A stretch of DNA of 64,000 nt from Tardibacter chloracetimidivorans (GCF_001890385.1 NZ_CP018221.1:2157501-2221500); one strand, 5' to 3'; counted from the first letter of the stretch, positions 54,849 to 64,000 are shown. The notes: generated by a model from the letters alone, not told the origin. Numbers and translations: made by a program.

Positions 54849-54896
54849 GGCTTTAGCCTTGGCGGCCGCAAGCGGCAAGGCGGCCCGCCGACATGA

Positions 54897-56135
54897 TTAT
54901 CCTGTCCGGCGCATCCTGGCGATGAAAAAGCCGTCGAGCCCGCCCTCGACCTGGCCGGGCAGGGTCCGCAGCGTTCCGTCCTCGCGGGGACGCAGCCCGG
55001 CGGGGAGTTCGTCCGGCGATATCGGGTCGATCGAGAGACCAGCCTGGCCAAGCGACGCAAGCTGCGCCTCGCCCTCCTCAGGCTCCAGCGAGCACACGCA
55101 AAAGATGAACATGCCGCCCGGCTTGACCCACGCCGCCGCGCGTCTCAGCAGCCCCGCCTGCACCCGCGCCAGATCGGCGATGTCGGAAGGCCGGACTCGG
55201 TGCAGCACATCGGGATGACGGCGAAAGATGCCGGTCGCCGAACAGGGCGCGTCGAGCAGCACATGATCGAACTGCCGAGCCGGAGCCCATTTCATGACAT
55301 CGGCCTCGACCAGTTCGGCCCGAAGCCCGGTCCGCTCCAGATTTTGCCGGAGCCTGACAAGGCGCTTTGGGTTGATCTCCACCGCAGTGACATCGGCCCC
55401 GGCGGCGGCAAGCTGCATCGTCTTGCCGCCGGGCGCAGCACACAGGTCCAGCACAGCCTCGCCCGGCCCTGCCCCAAGCAGGCGCGCCGGAAGGGAGGCG
55501 GCCAGATCCTGCACCCACCAAGCGCCCTCATCATAACCCGCCAGCTCTTCGACACGCCCGCCGAACGGCACGCGCACATGACCGGGCGCAAGCGATGCGC
55601 CGCCGAGGCGCACGGCCAGTTCAGCGGTGGCGGATGGGTCCTTCAGCGTCAGGTCGATCGGCGGCGGCTCGGCAAGCGCGGCGGCCGCAGCAGCGCACAT
55701 CCCGTCGCCCCAGCTCTCCTGCCAGCGGAGCAGGACAGGCGCCGGAAGCGTCGGCGCGGGCGGCAGAGCCGCCCTCTTCCGGTCAAGCGTGCCGAACACC
55801 CCATGGACGAGCTTGCGCGGCCCCCCGTCCACCAGCGGCAGCACGGTTGCGATCGCGGCATGGCCCGGCGTTCCCAACCGCAGCGACTGGGCAAGCGCGA
55901 TTCGCAGCGCCATGCGTGCCTTGGCGTCGTCGGGCAGGGGCTGGCGGGTCGCGCTGTCGATCAGCGCGTCCAGATCGGGCAGCCAGCGCAGCACGGCGGC
56001 TGCAAGCGCATGGGCAAGGCCACGATCGGCCGGGGAAGGCAGGTCGCGGGTCGCCCCCGCCAGCGCGCTTTCCAGCGGCTGGCCCCGGCGCAGCACCGCG
56101 TCGAGCAGGCGGAGCGCCGCGCGCCGGGCAGGCAC
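54897..56135 (-). CDS. 16S rRNA (cytosine-C5) methyltransferase, RsmB family
   Basis: A 412-residue enzyme with an N-terminal NusB-like RNA-binding domain (about 1-130) and a C-terminal SAM-dependent methyltransferase. The SAM motif is AVLDLCAAPGGKTMQLAAAG. The two Cys that act in m5C formation lie in LLDAPCSATGIFRRHPDV and FICVCSLEPEEGE. The target is probably C967 of 16S rRNA by family. Between htpX (23 nt upstream) and rpe, same strand. Confidence 0.93.
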   Translation of the reverse strand: MPARRAALRLLDAVLRRGQPLESALAGATRDLPSPADRGLAHALAAAVLRWLPDLDALIDSATRQPLPDDAKARMALRIALAQSLRLGTPGHAAIATVLPLVDGGPRKLVHGVFGTLDRKRAALPPAPTLPAPVLLRWQESWGDGMCAAAAAALAEPPPIDLTLKDPSATAELAVRLGGASLAPGHVRVPFGGRVEELAGYDEGAWWVQDLAASLPARLLGAGPGEAVLDLCAAPGGKTMQLAAAGADVTAVEINPKRLVRLRQNLERTGLRAELVEADVMKWAPARQFDHVLLDAPCSATGIFRRHPDVLHRVRPSDIADLARVQAGLLRRAAAWVKPGGMFIFCVCSLEPEEGEAQLASLGQAGLSIDPISPDELPAGLRPREDGTLRTLPGQVEGGLDGFFIARMRRTG

Positions 56136-56158
56136 GCCGGCAGGTTCGGGGAGGCGGG

Positions 56159-57124
56159 TCAGCGTCCGTTTCCGCCGCGATTCCGGGTGGAGCCTCCAAG
56201 GGGATCGAGCGCGCTTCGCCGCACGGCGGGCGAAGGCGCTATGTCTATGTCGGGCATGTTGCGGAACTGCGCCGTCGCGAAACGCGGATCGGCCGCCATC
56301 GACCGAAGCGCCGCGATCCGGTTGCCGGTGTCGGGATGGGTGGAGAACAGACTGTCCATGCCGTGCCCGATGGCCGGATGCACGATATAGAGATGGGCGG
56401 CCGCCGGGTTGCGCTCCACCACCGGATTGGGGATGCGCGCCACGCCCTGCGCCAGCTTGTGCAGCGCCGAGGCAAGCGCCATCGGCACTCCGGAAATCTC
56501 CGCGCCCGCCCGGTCGGCGGCATATTCGCGCGTGCGGCTGATCGCCATCTGGACGAGCATCGCCGCAAAGGGCGCAACGATCACCGCAGCGATCAGTGCG
56601 ATCGGGTTGGGCCGGTCGTTGCCGCCCGTCATCCCCGCAAACATCGCGAAATTGCCGATCATCGAGATCGCGCCCGCGATGGTCGCGGTGATGGTCATGA
56701 CAAGCGTGTCGCGGTTCTTCACATGGCCAAGCTCATGCGCCATCACACCGGCCAGTTCGTCGCGGTTCAGAATCTGGAGCAGGCCGGTGGTCGCGGCGAC
56801 GGCTGCATGTTCCGGATTGCGGCCGGTGGCAAAGGCATTGGGATGCGGCGAGTCGACGATATAGACCTTGGGCATCGGCAACCCTGCCCGCGTGGCAAGC
56901 TCGCGCACCAGCCCGTAATATTCGGGGGCGCTCCGTTCATCCACCTCGCGCGCGCTATGCATGCGCAGCACGATCTTGTCGGCGTTCCAATAGGAAAAGA
57001 AGTTCAGCCCAATCGCGACGACAAGCGCGATCATCATGCCGCCGCGCCCGCCGAGCATGAAGCCCAGCCCCATGAACAAGGCGGTCAGCGCCGCAAGCAA
57101 CAAAGTGGTTCGAAACCAGTTCAC
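56159..57124 (-). CDS. htpX: Zinc metalloprotease HtpX
   Basis: A 321-residue membrane protease of family M48B. Two N-terminal hydrophobic segments (5-45) are followed by the active-site [17 protein letters not shown] with the HExxH zinc motif, two more membrane segments and the downstream [13 protein letters not shown] containing the third ligand Glu. It degrades misfolded inner-membrane proteins. It is divergent from the SDHAF4-like gene across 65 nt. Confidence 0.95.
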   Translation of the reverse strand: MNWFRTTLLLAALTALFMGLGFMLGGRGGMMIALVVAIGLNFFSYWNADKIVLRMHSAREVDERSAPEYYGLVRELATRAGLPMPKVYIVDSPHPNAFATGRNPEHAAVAATTGLLQILNRDELAGVMAHELGHVKNRDTLVMTITATIAGAISMIGNFAMFAGMTGGNDRPNPIALIAAVIVAPFAAMLVQMAISRTREYAADRAGAEISGVPMALASALHKLAQGVARIPNPVVERNPAAAHLYIVHPAIGHGMDSLFSTHPDTGNRIAALRSMAADPRFATAQFRNMPDIDIAPSPAVRRSALDPLGGSTRNRGGNGR

Positions 57125-57189
57125 GTCGTAGCTACCTCCGCGCGCTCAATCTTGTTACGATCGCGCGGAAGATCAAGACAGGATCGGAC

Positions 57190-57363
57190 ATGAACGAGAA
57201 TAAGCGTCCCGCATGGGTGAAGCCGCCCGCGCACCTTTCGAAAAGCCCCCCTGTGCCGGAACCGAAGGCGGCCGAGCCGATGCCGGAAAGCGGCGGCCGG
57301 GGCGGGCATGAACCCACCCGCTATGGCGACTGGGAGATCAAGGGAATTGCGGTCGATTTCTGA
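57190..57363 (+). CDS. DUF1674/SDHAF4 family protein, succinate dehydrogenase assembly factor
   Basis: A 57-residue protein. Its C-terminus GGHEPTRYGDWEIKGIAVDF is the conserved tail of the SDHAF4 (DUF1674) family, which binds the flavinylated succinate dehydrogenase subunit during complex II assembly in mitochondria and alphaproteobacteria. The N-terminal half is Pro/Lys/Ala-rich and probably flexible. No succinate dehydrogenase genes are nearby. Divergent from htpX. Confidence 0.88.
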   Translation: MNENKRPAWVKPPAHLSKSPPVPEPKAAEPMPESGGRGGHEPTRYGDWEIKGIAVDF

Positions 57364-57516
57364 CGCGGCTTGGACGCGGTGGGCCATGCGCTCAGAAGAC
57401 CCGGCTCTACCCCAATGACCCACGGGCGCGCGGGCCGCTCTCGCCGTTCAGTGTTTTATCCTTGATTTGCTTGCCTATCCTTTCCGCTCCAGTGATGATT
57501 ATGCCCTGATCGCATA

Positions 57517-60432
57517 ATGACCCTGTCGGGAATGCTGGCGTCTGGCTGCAAGGCCGCCGGCGACAGTTGGAGCGCCGAATTGCTATTGTTGATCCTAGCG
57601 CTTTTGCCGTTCACCGGGGCCGTTCTGCTGGCGGGGCTGAGCGATCGCAGCCGCAACCTCCAGGCGCTGGCCGCGTGCGGGACAACCGCGCTCGCGCTCC
57701 TCGTCCTCCTCTCGTTCGCGCCCGCCGCAATGGCCGGAGACACCCCGTCGGCCCATTTCGAATGGGTGCCTGCCCTCGGCCTCGCCGCCAGCTTCTTCAT
57801 CGATCCGCTGGGGCTGATGTTCGCGGGAATGATCCTGGGGATCGGGCTGCTGATCATCATCTACGCCCGCTTCTATCTGGCGGCAGGAGATTCGATGGGA
57901 AGGTTCCTGTCGTTCCTGCTGCTGTTCCAGGGGGCGATGCTCGGCATCGTCATTTCCGACAATGTGCTGATGATGCTGGTTTTCTGGGAGCTGACGAGCC
58001 TGTCGTCCTTCCTCCTCATCGGCTTCTGGCGTCATGACGCCAACGCGCGGCAGGGCGCGCGCATGGCGCTGGTGGTGACCGGCGGCGGCGGGCTTGCGCT
58101 GATCGCGGGCATGCTGCTGCTGGGCGACATCGCCGGTTCGTTCGAGCTGACGACCATTCTCCAGCGCAGGGAACTGATCATCGCGTCGCCGCTCTATCCG
58201 GCCGCGCTGATGCTGGTGCTGATCGGGTGTTTCACGAAATCGGCGCAGTTCCCCTTCCATTTCTGGCTGCCGCACGCCATGGCCGCGCCGACGCCGGTCA
58301 GCGCCTATCTCCATTCCGCGACGATGGTGAAGGCGGGCGTCTTCCTCCTTGCCCGGCTGTGGCCGGTGCTTTCGGGAACGGAGCTGTGGTTCTATCTGGT
58401 CGCCACCACAGGGCTTTTGACGATGCTGCTGGGCGCGGCGATCGCGCTCTTCAAGCATGATCTGAAGGCGATCCTCGCCTATTCGACGGTCAGCCATCTG
58501 GGCTTGCTGACCATGCTGTTCGGTTTCGGCACGCGGGCGGCGGCGGTCGTAGGCGTGTTCCACATATTGAACCACGCCGCGTTCAAGGCCGCGCTGTTCA
58601 TGAACGCCGGGATCGTCGATCACGAGGCAGGCACGCGCGACGTGCGCAGGCTCGGCGGACTCGCCTCGCTGATGCCCAGCAGCGCGCTGCTGGGCATCGT
58701 CGCGGCCGCCGCCATGGCGGGCCTGCCGCCGCTGAACGGCTTTCTTTCAAAGGAAATGATGCTTGAGGAAGCGGCGCATACCGGCTGGCACGGCATCGCC
58801 TGGCTTGTCCCGGTGATCGCGGTGGCGGCCGCCACCCTGTCGGTCGCCTATTCGCTGCGCTACATTTTCCAGGTCTATCTTGGGCCGCGCCGGCCGGATT
58901 ATCCGCATGCGCCGCATGATCCGCCCTTCGGCCTGTGGGGGCCATCGGCATTGCTGGTGCTGCTCGCGGTGCTTGCCGGGCTGTTTCCGATGACCGTGAC
59001 GGGCGATCTCGTCACTGCGGCGTCCGGCGCGGTCATCGGCGCGCCGCCGCCTGCCTTCGCGCCCAGGCTGTGGCATGGCTTCACGCCAGCGCTCGCGATG
59101 AGCGCCTTTGCCATCATGGTGGGCGCGATCATGCTCCGCCATTATCGCCGGCTTCTCAGCCTGTGGGATCGCCTGCCGCTGCCCGAAGCGCGCGCCTTGT
59201 ACGAGCAAGGCGTTGGCGCGGCGGTCGGTTGGGGGCGCACGGCGACGCTGGCGATCCACAATAGCTCGCTCCAGCGACAGCTTGCGCTGCTGTTCGCGGT
59301 CGCGCTTCTGCTTGGAATAGAGGGGCTTTGGAAAGGGGGCTATGCCAGCGGGACGCGCGAGACCATCCCGGCATCGCCTGTCGCGGTCATCGCCTGGCTG
59401 CTGCTGATCGGGGCGACGCTGGCGGTGGTGCGTGCGCAGCGGGAGCGCTATCTGACCCTCATCTTCATCAGCGTGATCGGCCTCGTCATTTCGCTGGGCT
59501 TTGTCCATCTGTCCGCGCCCGATCTTGCGCTTACGCAGATTTCGGTGGAGGTGGTGACCATCCTGCTGCTGCTGCTGGCGCTCAACCTCCTGCCCAAGAA
59601 GCCGCCCCGGCTGGGCAGCAACGCGCTGAGGCTGCGCGACGCGGCGCTTGGCGCGGCGGGCGGGCTTGGTACCGGCCTTGCCGCCTGGGCGGTCATGACG
59701 CGCGCACCCAATGACCCGATCTCGTCCTACCACTGGGCGCACAGCTATTCGGGCGGCGGCGGCACCAATGTCGTCAACGTGACCCTTGTCGATTTCCGCG
59801 CGTTCGACACATTCGGCGAGATCATCGTGCTGGGGATCGCCGCCCTCGCCATCTTCGCGCTGCTGCAGACGGCCGTGCGCGGCGCTTCGGGACGCAGGCT
59901 GCAGGAATGGATGCCCGACCTCGTCCGCTCGCCGGAGCGGCACCCAATGATGTTCGCCGTGGCGACGCGGCTCCTCCTTCCGCTGACGATGCTTGCCGGG
60001 CTCTACATATTCCTGCGCGGCCACAACATGCCGGGCGGCGGCTTCATCGCCGGGCTGGTGATCTCGATCGCGCTGCTGATGCAATATATGGCGTCGGGGT
60101 TCGAATGGGCCGATCAGCGGCGCAAGCTGGACGAGCATGCGATGATCGGCTTCGGCGTCATCATCGCCGCGCTGACTGGCCTTGGATCGCTGCTGTTCGG
60201 AGCGCCGCTTTTCACCAGCGCCTTTGGATATTTCACCCTGCCGCTGGTCGGCACGTTCGAACTGGCGACCGCCATGCTGTTCGACATCGGCGTCGCGGTC
60301 ACGGTGGTGGGCGCGGTCATGCTCGCGCTTGCCGAACTCAGCCACATCGCGCAGCGCGCCGAAAAGGAAGAGCGGATCGACGATGAGCCGATGGATGTCG
60401 ACCCGGCGCGCCATCGAAAGGAGCCGGCATGA
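57517..60432 (+). CDS. mrpA: Mrp Na+/H+ antiporter subunit A with fused subunit B domain
   Basis: A 971-residue membrane protein. The N-terminal 700 or so residues are MrpA, homologous to NuoL, with TKSAQFPFHFWLPHAMAAPT, SAYLHSATMVKAGVF and the lateral-channel Glu/Lys residues. A C-terminal part from about residue 805 is an MrpB-type domain (LRGHNMPGGGFIAGLVIS, FGYFTLPLVGTFELATAM). The A/B fusion is usual in alphaproteobacteria. The complex exchanges Na+ or K+ for protons. ATG 57517 lacks a clear ribosome site. First gene of a six-gene operon with overlapping starts. Confidence 0.96.
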   Translation: MTLSGMLASGCKAAGDSWSAELLLLILALLPFTGAVLLAGLSDRSRNLQALAACGTTALALLVLLSFAPAAMAGDTPSAHFEWVPALGLAASFFIDPLGLMFAGMILGIGLLIIIYARFYLAAGDSMGRFLSFLLLFQGAMLGIVISDNVLMMLVFWELTSLSSFLLIGFWRHDANARQGARMALVVTGGGGLALIAGMLLLGDIAGSFELTTILQRRELIIASPLYPAALMLVLIGCFTKSAQFPFHFWLPHAMAAPTPVSAYLHSATMVKAGVFLLARLWPVLSGTELWFYLVATTGLLTMLLGAAIALFKHDLKAILAYSTVSHLGLLTMLFGFGTRAAAVVGVFHILNHAAFKAALFMNAGIVDHEAGTRDVRRLGGLASLMPSSALLGIVAAAAMAGLPPLNGFLSKEMMLEEAAHTGWHGIAWLVPVIAVAAATLSVAYSLRYIFQVYLGPRRPDYPHAPHDPPFGLWGPSALLVLLAVLAGLFPMTVTGDLVTAASGAVIGAPPPAFAPRLWHGFTPALAMSAFAIMVGAIMLRHYRRLLSLWDRLPLPEARALYEQGVGAAVGWGRTATLAIHNSSLQRQLALLFAVALLLGIEGLWKGGYASGTRETIPASPVAVIAWLLLIGATLAVVRAQRERYLTLIFISVIGLVISLGFVHLSAPDLALTQISVEVVTILLLLLALNLLPKKPPRLGSNALRLRDAALGAAGGLGTGLAAWAVMTRAPNDPISSYHWAHSYSGGGGTNVVNVTLVDFRAFDTFGEIIVLGIAALAIFALLQTAVRGASGRRLQEWMPDLVRSPERHPMMFAVATRLLLPLTMLAGLYIFLRGHNMPGGGFIAGLVISIALLMQYMASGFEWADQRRKLDEHAMIGFGVIIAALTGLGSLLFGAPLFTSAFGYFTLPLVGTFELATAMLFDIGVAVTVVGAVMLALAELSHIAQRAEKEERIDDEPMDVDPARHRKEPA

Positions 60433-60785
60433 GCCTGGAGTTTCTCGTGGCGAGCGCCGTCGGCGTGCTCACCGCCGCAGGCATCTATCTGTGCCTGCGC
60501 GGGCGCACCTTCCCGGTGGTGCTGGGGCTTGCGATGCTGTCCTACGCGATCAACGTCTTCCTGTTCGCAATGGGCAGGCTTGTGATCGACCGCCCGCCGA
60601 TCTACGAAAAGGGCCTGACCGAATATACCGATCCCCTGCCGCAGGCGCTCGTACTCACAGCCATCGTCATCGCCTTTGGAATGACGGCGCTTGTCGTCGT
60701 CCTCGCGCTCAGGACCTATCTTGAGACCGGAACCGATCAGGTCGACGGCCTGCCCGACAGCAAGACGGATCGCCTAGAGCCGTGA
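60429..60785 (+). CDS. mrpC: Mrp antiporter subunit C
   Basis: A 118-residue protein with three membrane helices, homologous to NuoK. The family phrase GRTFPVVLGLAMLSYAINVFLF is split over helices 1-2, and DPLPQALVLTAIVIAFGMTA is the well-conserved block in helix 3. Start overlaps the mrpA stop (ATGA) and its own stop overlaps mrpD, so the genes are translationally coupled. Confidence 0.96.
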   Translation: MSLEFLVASAVGVLTAAGIYLCLRGRTFPVVLGLAMLSYAINVFLFAMGRLVIDRPPIYEKGLTEYTDPLPQALVLTAIVIAFGMTALVVVLALRTYLETGTDQVDGLPDSKTDRLEP

Positions 60786-62299
60786 ATCCGCTGATCGTCG
60801 CTCCCCTCGTCCTTCCCGCAATCACCGGCGCGGGCACGCTGCTGTTCATGCTCCGGCACAGGAACCTGGGTGCCGGGCTTTCCATCGCAGGGACCGCCGG
60901 TTCGCTCGCGATTGCGATTGCGCTGTTCCTCCAGGCGATGGATGGCGGCCCGTCCGCCTATGCGCTGGGGGGCTGGCCAGCGCCCTTCGGGATCATATTG
61001 GTGCTGGACCGGCTGGCCGCGATGATGCTGCTGCTCACGTCGCTGCTGGCGCTTGCCGTGCTTTGCCACGCGGTCCTGACCGGGCTCGACCGGCGCGGAT
61101 GGCATTTCCACCCGCTCTTCCAGTTTCAGCTGCTGGGGCTGAACGGCGCATTTCTGACGGGCGACCTGTTCAACCTCTTCGTCTTCTTCGAGGTGCTGCT
61201 GATCGCCTCCTATGGGCTGATCCTGCACGGTCAGGGAAAGGAGCGGCTGAAGGCGGGCGTCCAGTACGTCATCATCAATCTGGTCGGATCGACGATCTTC
61301 CTCATCGCCATCGGCATTCTCTATGGAGTGACCGGCACGCTCAACATGGCCGACATGGCCGTGCGCGTCGCGTGGCTTCCCGCCGGAGACCAGGGCCTGT
61401 TGCGCGCGGGCGCGCTGCTTCTGCTGGCGGTCTTCGCGCTGAAGGCCGCGCTGCTGCCACTCCACCTGTGGCTGCCAAGGGCCTATGCCGCCACCTCCCC
61501 GCCTGTCGCCGCGCTGTTTGCGATCATGACCAAGGTGGGCGTTTATGCGATCATCCGCGTGGTGACGCTGATCTTTGGCGAAAACGCGGGCGCTGCGGCA
61601 TGGGCGCCGATGCCGTGGATCCTGCCCTGCGCGCTGCTGACGATGGTCATCGGCTTCGTCGGCCTGCTCGGGTCGCGGGCGCTCCGCCGCATCGCGGCGT
61701 TCGGAGTGATCGGCTCCACCGGCACGCTGCTTGCCGCCGTCTCGGTGTTTGAACCACAGGCATTGGCCGCCGGGCTTTATTATCTGCCGCACACGACACT
61801 GGCCGGGGCGTTGCTGTTCCTGACGACCGACCTCATCGTGCGCCGTCGCCCAAGCCATGGCGACGCGGCGACCGCGAGGGGGCCTTTTCAGGACATGGCG
61901 GGCCTTTCGCTTCTCTACATGTTGGCCGCAATGGCGCTGGTGGGGCTGCCGCCCCTGTCGGGGTTCATCGGCAAGCTGCTGATCCTTCAGGCGACGATCG
62001 CCCATCCGGCGGTTGCGTGGATCTGGACGGCCGTACTCGTGACGACGCTGATTGGCGTATTGGGCCTGGCGCGGGCCGGAACCGCGATCTTCTGGAAAGG
62101 CATGGTGCCGATCGGCGAGCGGCGGGAGACGCTGCCCCTCGGCCCCGCCGAATTCATACCTGCCGCGGCGCTTGTCGTGCTGCTGGTGGGGCTCACCCTC
62201 GCCGCGGGCCCGGCAACAGCCTATATGGACGACACGGCAATGCAGCTTTTCGCGCCCGCCGCCTATATCGAGGCGGTGCTCGGCCCCGGCAGGGAATGA
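60782..62299 (+). CDS. mrpD: Mrp antiporter subunit D
   Basis: A 505-residue subunit homologous to NuoM/NuoN, with about 14 membrane helices. Recognisable blocks are LLGLNGAFLTGDLFNLFVFF with the key Glu in FFEVLLIASYGLI, ALKAALLPLHLWLPRAYAAT, and GLPPLSGFIGKLLILQA. It forms the second antiporter-like channel of the complex. It overlaps mrpC by 4 nt and is followed by mrpE after 4 nt. Confidence 0.96.
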   Translation: MNPLIVAPLVLPAITGAGTLLFMLRHRNLGAGLSIAGTAGSLAIAIALFLQAMDGGPSAYALGGWPAPFGIILVLDRLAAMMLLLTSLLALAVLCHAVLTGLDRRGWHFHPLFQFQLLGLNGAFLTGDLFNLFVFFEVLLIASYGLILHGQGKERLKAGVQYVIINLVGSTIFLIAIGILYGVTGTLNMADMAVRVAWLPAGDQGLLRAGALLLLAVFALKAALLPLHLWLPRAYAATSPPVAALFAIMTKVGVYAIIRVVTLIFGENAGAAAWAPMPWILPCALLTMVIGFVGLLGSRALRRIAAFGVIGSTGTLLAAVSVFEPQALAAGLYYLPHTTLAGALLFLTTDLIVRRRPSHGDAATARGPFQDMAGLSLLYMLAAMALVGLPPLSGFIGKLLILQATIAHPAVAWIWTAVLVTTLIGVLGLARAGTAIFWKGMVPIGERRETLPLGPAEFIPAAALVVLLVGLTLAAGPATAYMDDTAMQLFAPAAYIEAVLGPGRE

Positions 62300-62303
62300 G
62301 GCG

Positions 62304-62795
62304 ATGCTGACCAGGCTCTTTCCCCATCCGGGCCTGTCGGTCATGCTGGTCGCCGTCTGGATGCTGATGCTCAACAGCTTCAGCTTCGGCGGATTGCTGC
62401 TCGCGCTGTTCTTCGGGATCACCATTCCGATCTTCACCGCCCCCTTCTGGCCGGACCGGCCCCGCTTGCGGTTCGGCTGGGCGATGATCGATTATCTGGG
62501 CGTGGTGCTGTGGGACATCGTGGTCGCCAATTTCCACGTCGCCCGCCTCATCCTGTTCCGCCGCAACAGCGCGTTGCGGCCGCACTGGCTCGTGGTGCCG
62601 CTCGAACTGAAATCGGCCGAGGCGATCACCACCCTTGCCGCCACCATCAGCCTGACGCCGGGAACCGTGTCGGCGGACGTATCGACCGACGGGGCCTTCC
62701 TCCTTGTGCATGCGCTGGACACCGGCGACGCGGAGGCCGATGTCGCGCGGATCAAGCAGCGCTATGAAGAGCGGCTGAAAAGGATATTCGCATGA
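62304..62795 (+). CDS. mrpE: Mrp antiporter subunit E
   Basis: A 163-residue protein with two or three N-terminal hydrophobic segments and a cytoplasmic C-terminal domain. The conserved phrases YLGVVLWDIVVANFHVARLI, SLTPGTVSADVSTDG and LVHALDTGDAE identify MrpE. ATG 62304 follows mrpD by 4 nt; the longer frame upstream is antisense-like read-through within mrpD. It overlaps mrpF by 4 nt. Confidence 0.95.
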   Translation: MLTRLFPHPGLSVMLVAVWMLMLNSFSFGGLLLALFFGITIPIFTAPFWPDRPRLRFGWAMIDYLGVVLWDIVVANFHVARLILFRRNSALRPHWLVVPLELKSAEAITTLAATISLTPGTVSADVSTDGAFLLVHALDTGDAEADVARIKQRYEERLKRIFA

Positions 62796-63061
62796 TCGCC
62801 TATGCGCTTTTCTTTGCGTTCGGCTGCGTCGCGATTGCGGTGTTGCTCAACCTCTACCGCCTGCTGGCCGGGCCGACGCGGGCGGACCGGATTCTCGCGC
62901 TGGACACGATGGTGATCAACGCCATCGCGGTGATCGTCCTGTTCGGCATTTATGAGACGTCCACCACCTATTTCGAAGCCGCGCTGCTGCTGGCGATGGT
63001 CGGGTTTGTCGGAACCGTGGCCTATTGCAAGTTCCTGCTGCGCGGGGACATCGTGGAGTAG
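62792..63061 (+). CDS. mrpF: Mrp antiporter subunit F
   Basis: An 89-residue three-helix subunit. The phrase GPTRADRILALDTMVINAIA contains the conserved RxDRxxALDT motif of MrpF/PhaF. Start overlaps the mrpE stop (ATGA). The mrpG gene starts 3 nt after its stop. Confidence 0.95.
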   Translation: MIAYALFFAFGCVAIAVLLNLYRLLAGPTRADRILALDTMVINAIAVIVLFGIYETSTTYFEAALLLAMVGFVGTVAYCKFLLRGDIVE

Positions 63062-63064
63062 CCG

Positions 63065-63463
63065 ATGGACCTCCTCGCCGAAATCCTCGTTGCATCGCTG
63101 ATCGTGCTTGGCGGCGGCTTCGCCCTCATTGGAAGCTGGGCGCTGGCCCGCCTGCCCTCGCTCATGACGCGGCTTCACGGCCCGACCAAGGCGACCACCT
63201 TGGGGGTGGGCAGCTGCCTTGTCGCATCGATGATCTATTTCCCCAGCCAGGGCGGGACATGGTCAGCCCATGAACTGCTGATCACGCTCTTCCTTTTCAT
63301 CACCGCGCCGGTATCGGCCAATATGATCGCCAAGGCGCATCTACACCGGCAGCGCCATCGCATGGAAACGGACCCGGAGGATGAAATCCTCGACGGCATG
63401 CCGGACCAGCGTGGCCGCGCGCCATGGGCGACGTTCGGGAACGAAGACGCATCCCGCCCCTGA
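63065..63463 (+). CDS. mrpG: Mrp antiporter subunit G
   Basis: A 132-residue subunit with three helices and the typical MrpG phrases GSWALARLPSLMTRLHGPTK, ATTLGVGSCLVASMI and LFLFITAPVSANMIAKAH, with a longer hydrophilic C-terminal tail of about 30 residues. Last gene of the antiporter operon; convergent with a dehydrogenase gene 7 nt downstream, with no separate terminator visible. Confidence 0.95.
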   Translation: MDLLAEILVASLIVLGGGFALIGSWALARLPSLMTRLHGPTKATTLGVGSCLVASMIYFPSQGGTWSAHELLITLFLFITAPVSANMIAKAHLHRQRHRMETDPEDEILDGMPDQRGRAPWATFGNEDASRP

Positions 63464-63470
63464 CGGCAGT

Positions 63471-64000
63471 TCAGGCGACGGCGGAAAGCTGATGCGCCAC
63501 CCGCCCCGACTGTTCGAATGTCGACAGGTTGGCGATCGTCGTCCGGGCGATTCCCTCCAGCGCCTCTTTGGTGAAAAAGCCCTGATGGCCCGTGATCAGC
63601 ACATTGGGGAAGGTGAGCAGCCGGGCGAACACATCGTCCTGGATCATCTTGGCGGACATGTCCTCGAAGAACAGCCCCTCTTCTTCCTCATAGACGTCCA
63701 GCCCCAGATAGCCGATCTTCCCTGACTTCAGCCCGGCGATGACGGCGGCCGTATCCACCACCGCGCCCCTGCTGGTGTTGATCAGCATCACGCCGGGCTT
63801 CATCATCGCAACCGCGTCCGCGCCGATCATGTGGCGGGTCGCAGGCGTCAGCGGACAGTGGAGCGTGATGACGTCCGCGCCGGAGAGCAACTCCGGCAGC
63901 TCCACATAGCGGCCGCCCAGCGCGGTAAGACCCGGATCGGGGGCCGGGTCATACGCCAGAAGGCGGCAGCCGAAGCCGGAGAGAATCCCGGCGACCGCCA
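63471..64000 (-). CDS. D-2-hydroxyacid dehydrogenase, D-lactate dehydrogenase-like (5' part outside window)
   Basis: The C-terminal portion of a D-2-hydroxyacid dehydrogenase, open to the window edge. The last GTG (63905) is internal, since conserved sequence (ILSGFGCRLLAYDPAP, the NAD-binding fold) precedes it. Motifs are CPLTPATRHMIG, INTSRGAVVDT with the catalytic Arg, LDVYEEEEGLFFED and the catalytic His in NVLITGHQGFFTKEAL. The EEEEGLFFED block is typical of fermentative D-lactate dehydrogenases (LdhA), which reduce pyruvate to D-lactate with NADH. Not followed by other genes of that pathway here. Confidence 0.92.
   Translation of the reverse strand, partial: AVAGILSGFGCRLLAYDPAPDPGLTALGGRYVELPELLSGADVITLHCPLTPATRHMIGADAVAMMKPGVMLINTSRGAVVDTAAVIAGLKSGKIGYLGLDVYEEEEGLFFEDMSAKMIQDDVFARLLTFPNVLITGHQGFFTKEALEGIARTTIANLSTFEQSGRVAHQLSAVA

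Noticed and set aside
58747-62437. Two long minus-strand frames (58747-60414 and 60737-62437)
   Set aside because: Antisense to mrpA and mrpC-D. Composition is Gln/Arg/His-rich, as expected for the reverse of hydrophobic helices.
1-64000. CRISPR arrays, tRNA or rRNA genes, intact insertion sequences
   Set aside because: Reading the gaps showed no regularly spaced repeats, cloverleaf-like sequences, rRNA sequence or complete transposase genes. A dedicated scan could still find a tRNA I missed.

Overview
The window looks like chromosome of a high-GC sphingomonad-type alphaproteobacterium (Sphingobium, Novosphingobium, Sphingomonas or a relative). The signs are two large TonB-dependent receptors, an accessory aromatic-catabolism block, an SDHAF4-type DUF1674 protein, a zf-CHCC protein beside dnaB, an MnhA/B-fused Mrp antiporter, and the order htpX-rsmB-rpe-heparinase-purH. 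The assignment comes from gene content alone.

Positions 1 to about 29.8 kb are an accessory catabolic region. From the left it holds the end of an SDR dehydrogenase and a SnoaL-like protein, two decayed transposase fragments (1.1-1.7 kb), two TonB receptors around a bicupin protein, and a leftward operon for an isoquinoline 1-oxidoreductase-type molybdenum hydroxylase with an alpha/beta hydrolase and a small dimeric-barrel protein. Next are a nitronate monooxygenase-like flavoprotein and a rightward operon of a giant indolepyruvate:ferredoxin oxidoreductase plus the lower meta-cleavage genes (2-keto-4-pentenoate hydratase, acylating acetaldehyde dehydrogenase, 4-hydroxy-2-oxovalerate aldolase). 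Two divergent LysR genes follow.

The most distinctive part is 22.4-29.8 kb. A GntR/FCD regulator and a stand-alone V4R-domain protein sit between two divergent operons. The left operon has a LigB-type extradiol dioxygenase, a meta-cleavage-type hydrolase, a ferredoxin relic and a cupin. The right operon has a Rieske oxygenase, a second meta-cleavage-type hydrolase and an M20-like protein without its metal ligands. Each operon is preceded by a near-identical palindrome, GTATAC-N-GTATAC. With 17.25-20.06 kb these genes could take an aromatic compound through ring hydroxylation, extradiol cleavage, hydrolysis and conversion to pyruvate and acetyl-CoA. The substrate is unknown, and no intact ferredoxin or reductase for the oxygenase is in the window.

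From 30.2 kb the content becomes chromosomal core. A caa3-type cytochrome oxidase cluster (CtaG, cytochrome b561, two cytochromes c, subunit II with a heme c domain, fused subunits I+III, a small membrane protein) is followed by small envelope and stress-type proteins, an SDR/DedA deletion chimera, dnaB, a zinc-finger protein, an ABC ATPase, nadB, an EamA transporter, polA, a flippase, purH, a heparinase-like enzyme, rpe, rsmB, htpX, an SDHAF4 homologue, the six-gene Mrp antiporter operon, and a D-lactate dehydrogenase cut by the window end. I saw no tRNA or rRNA genes, CRISPR array or intact insertion sequence.
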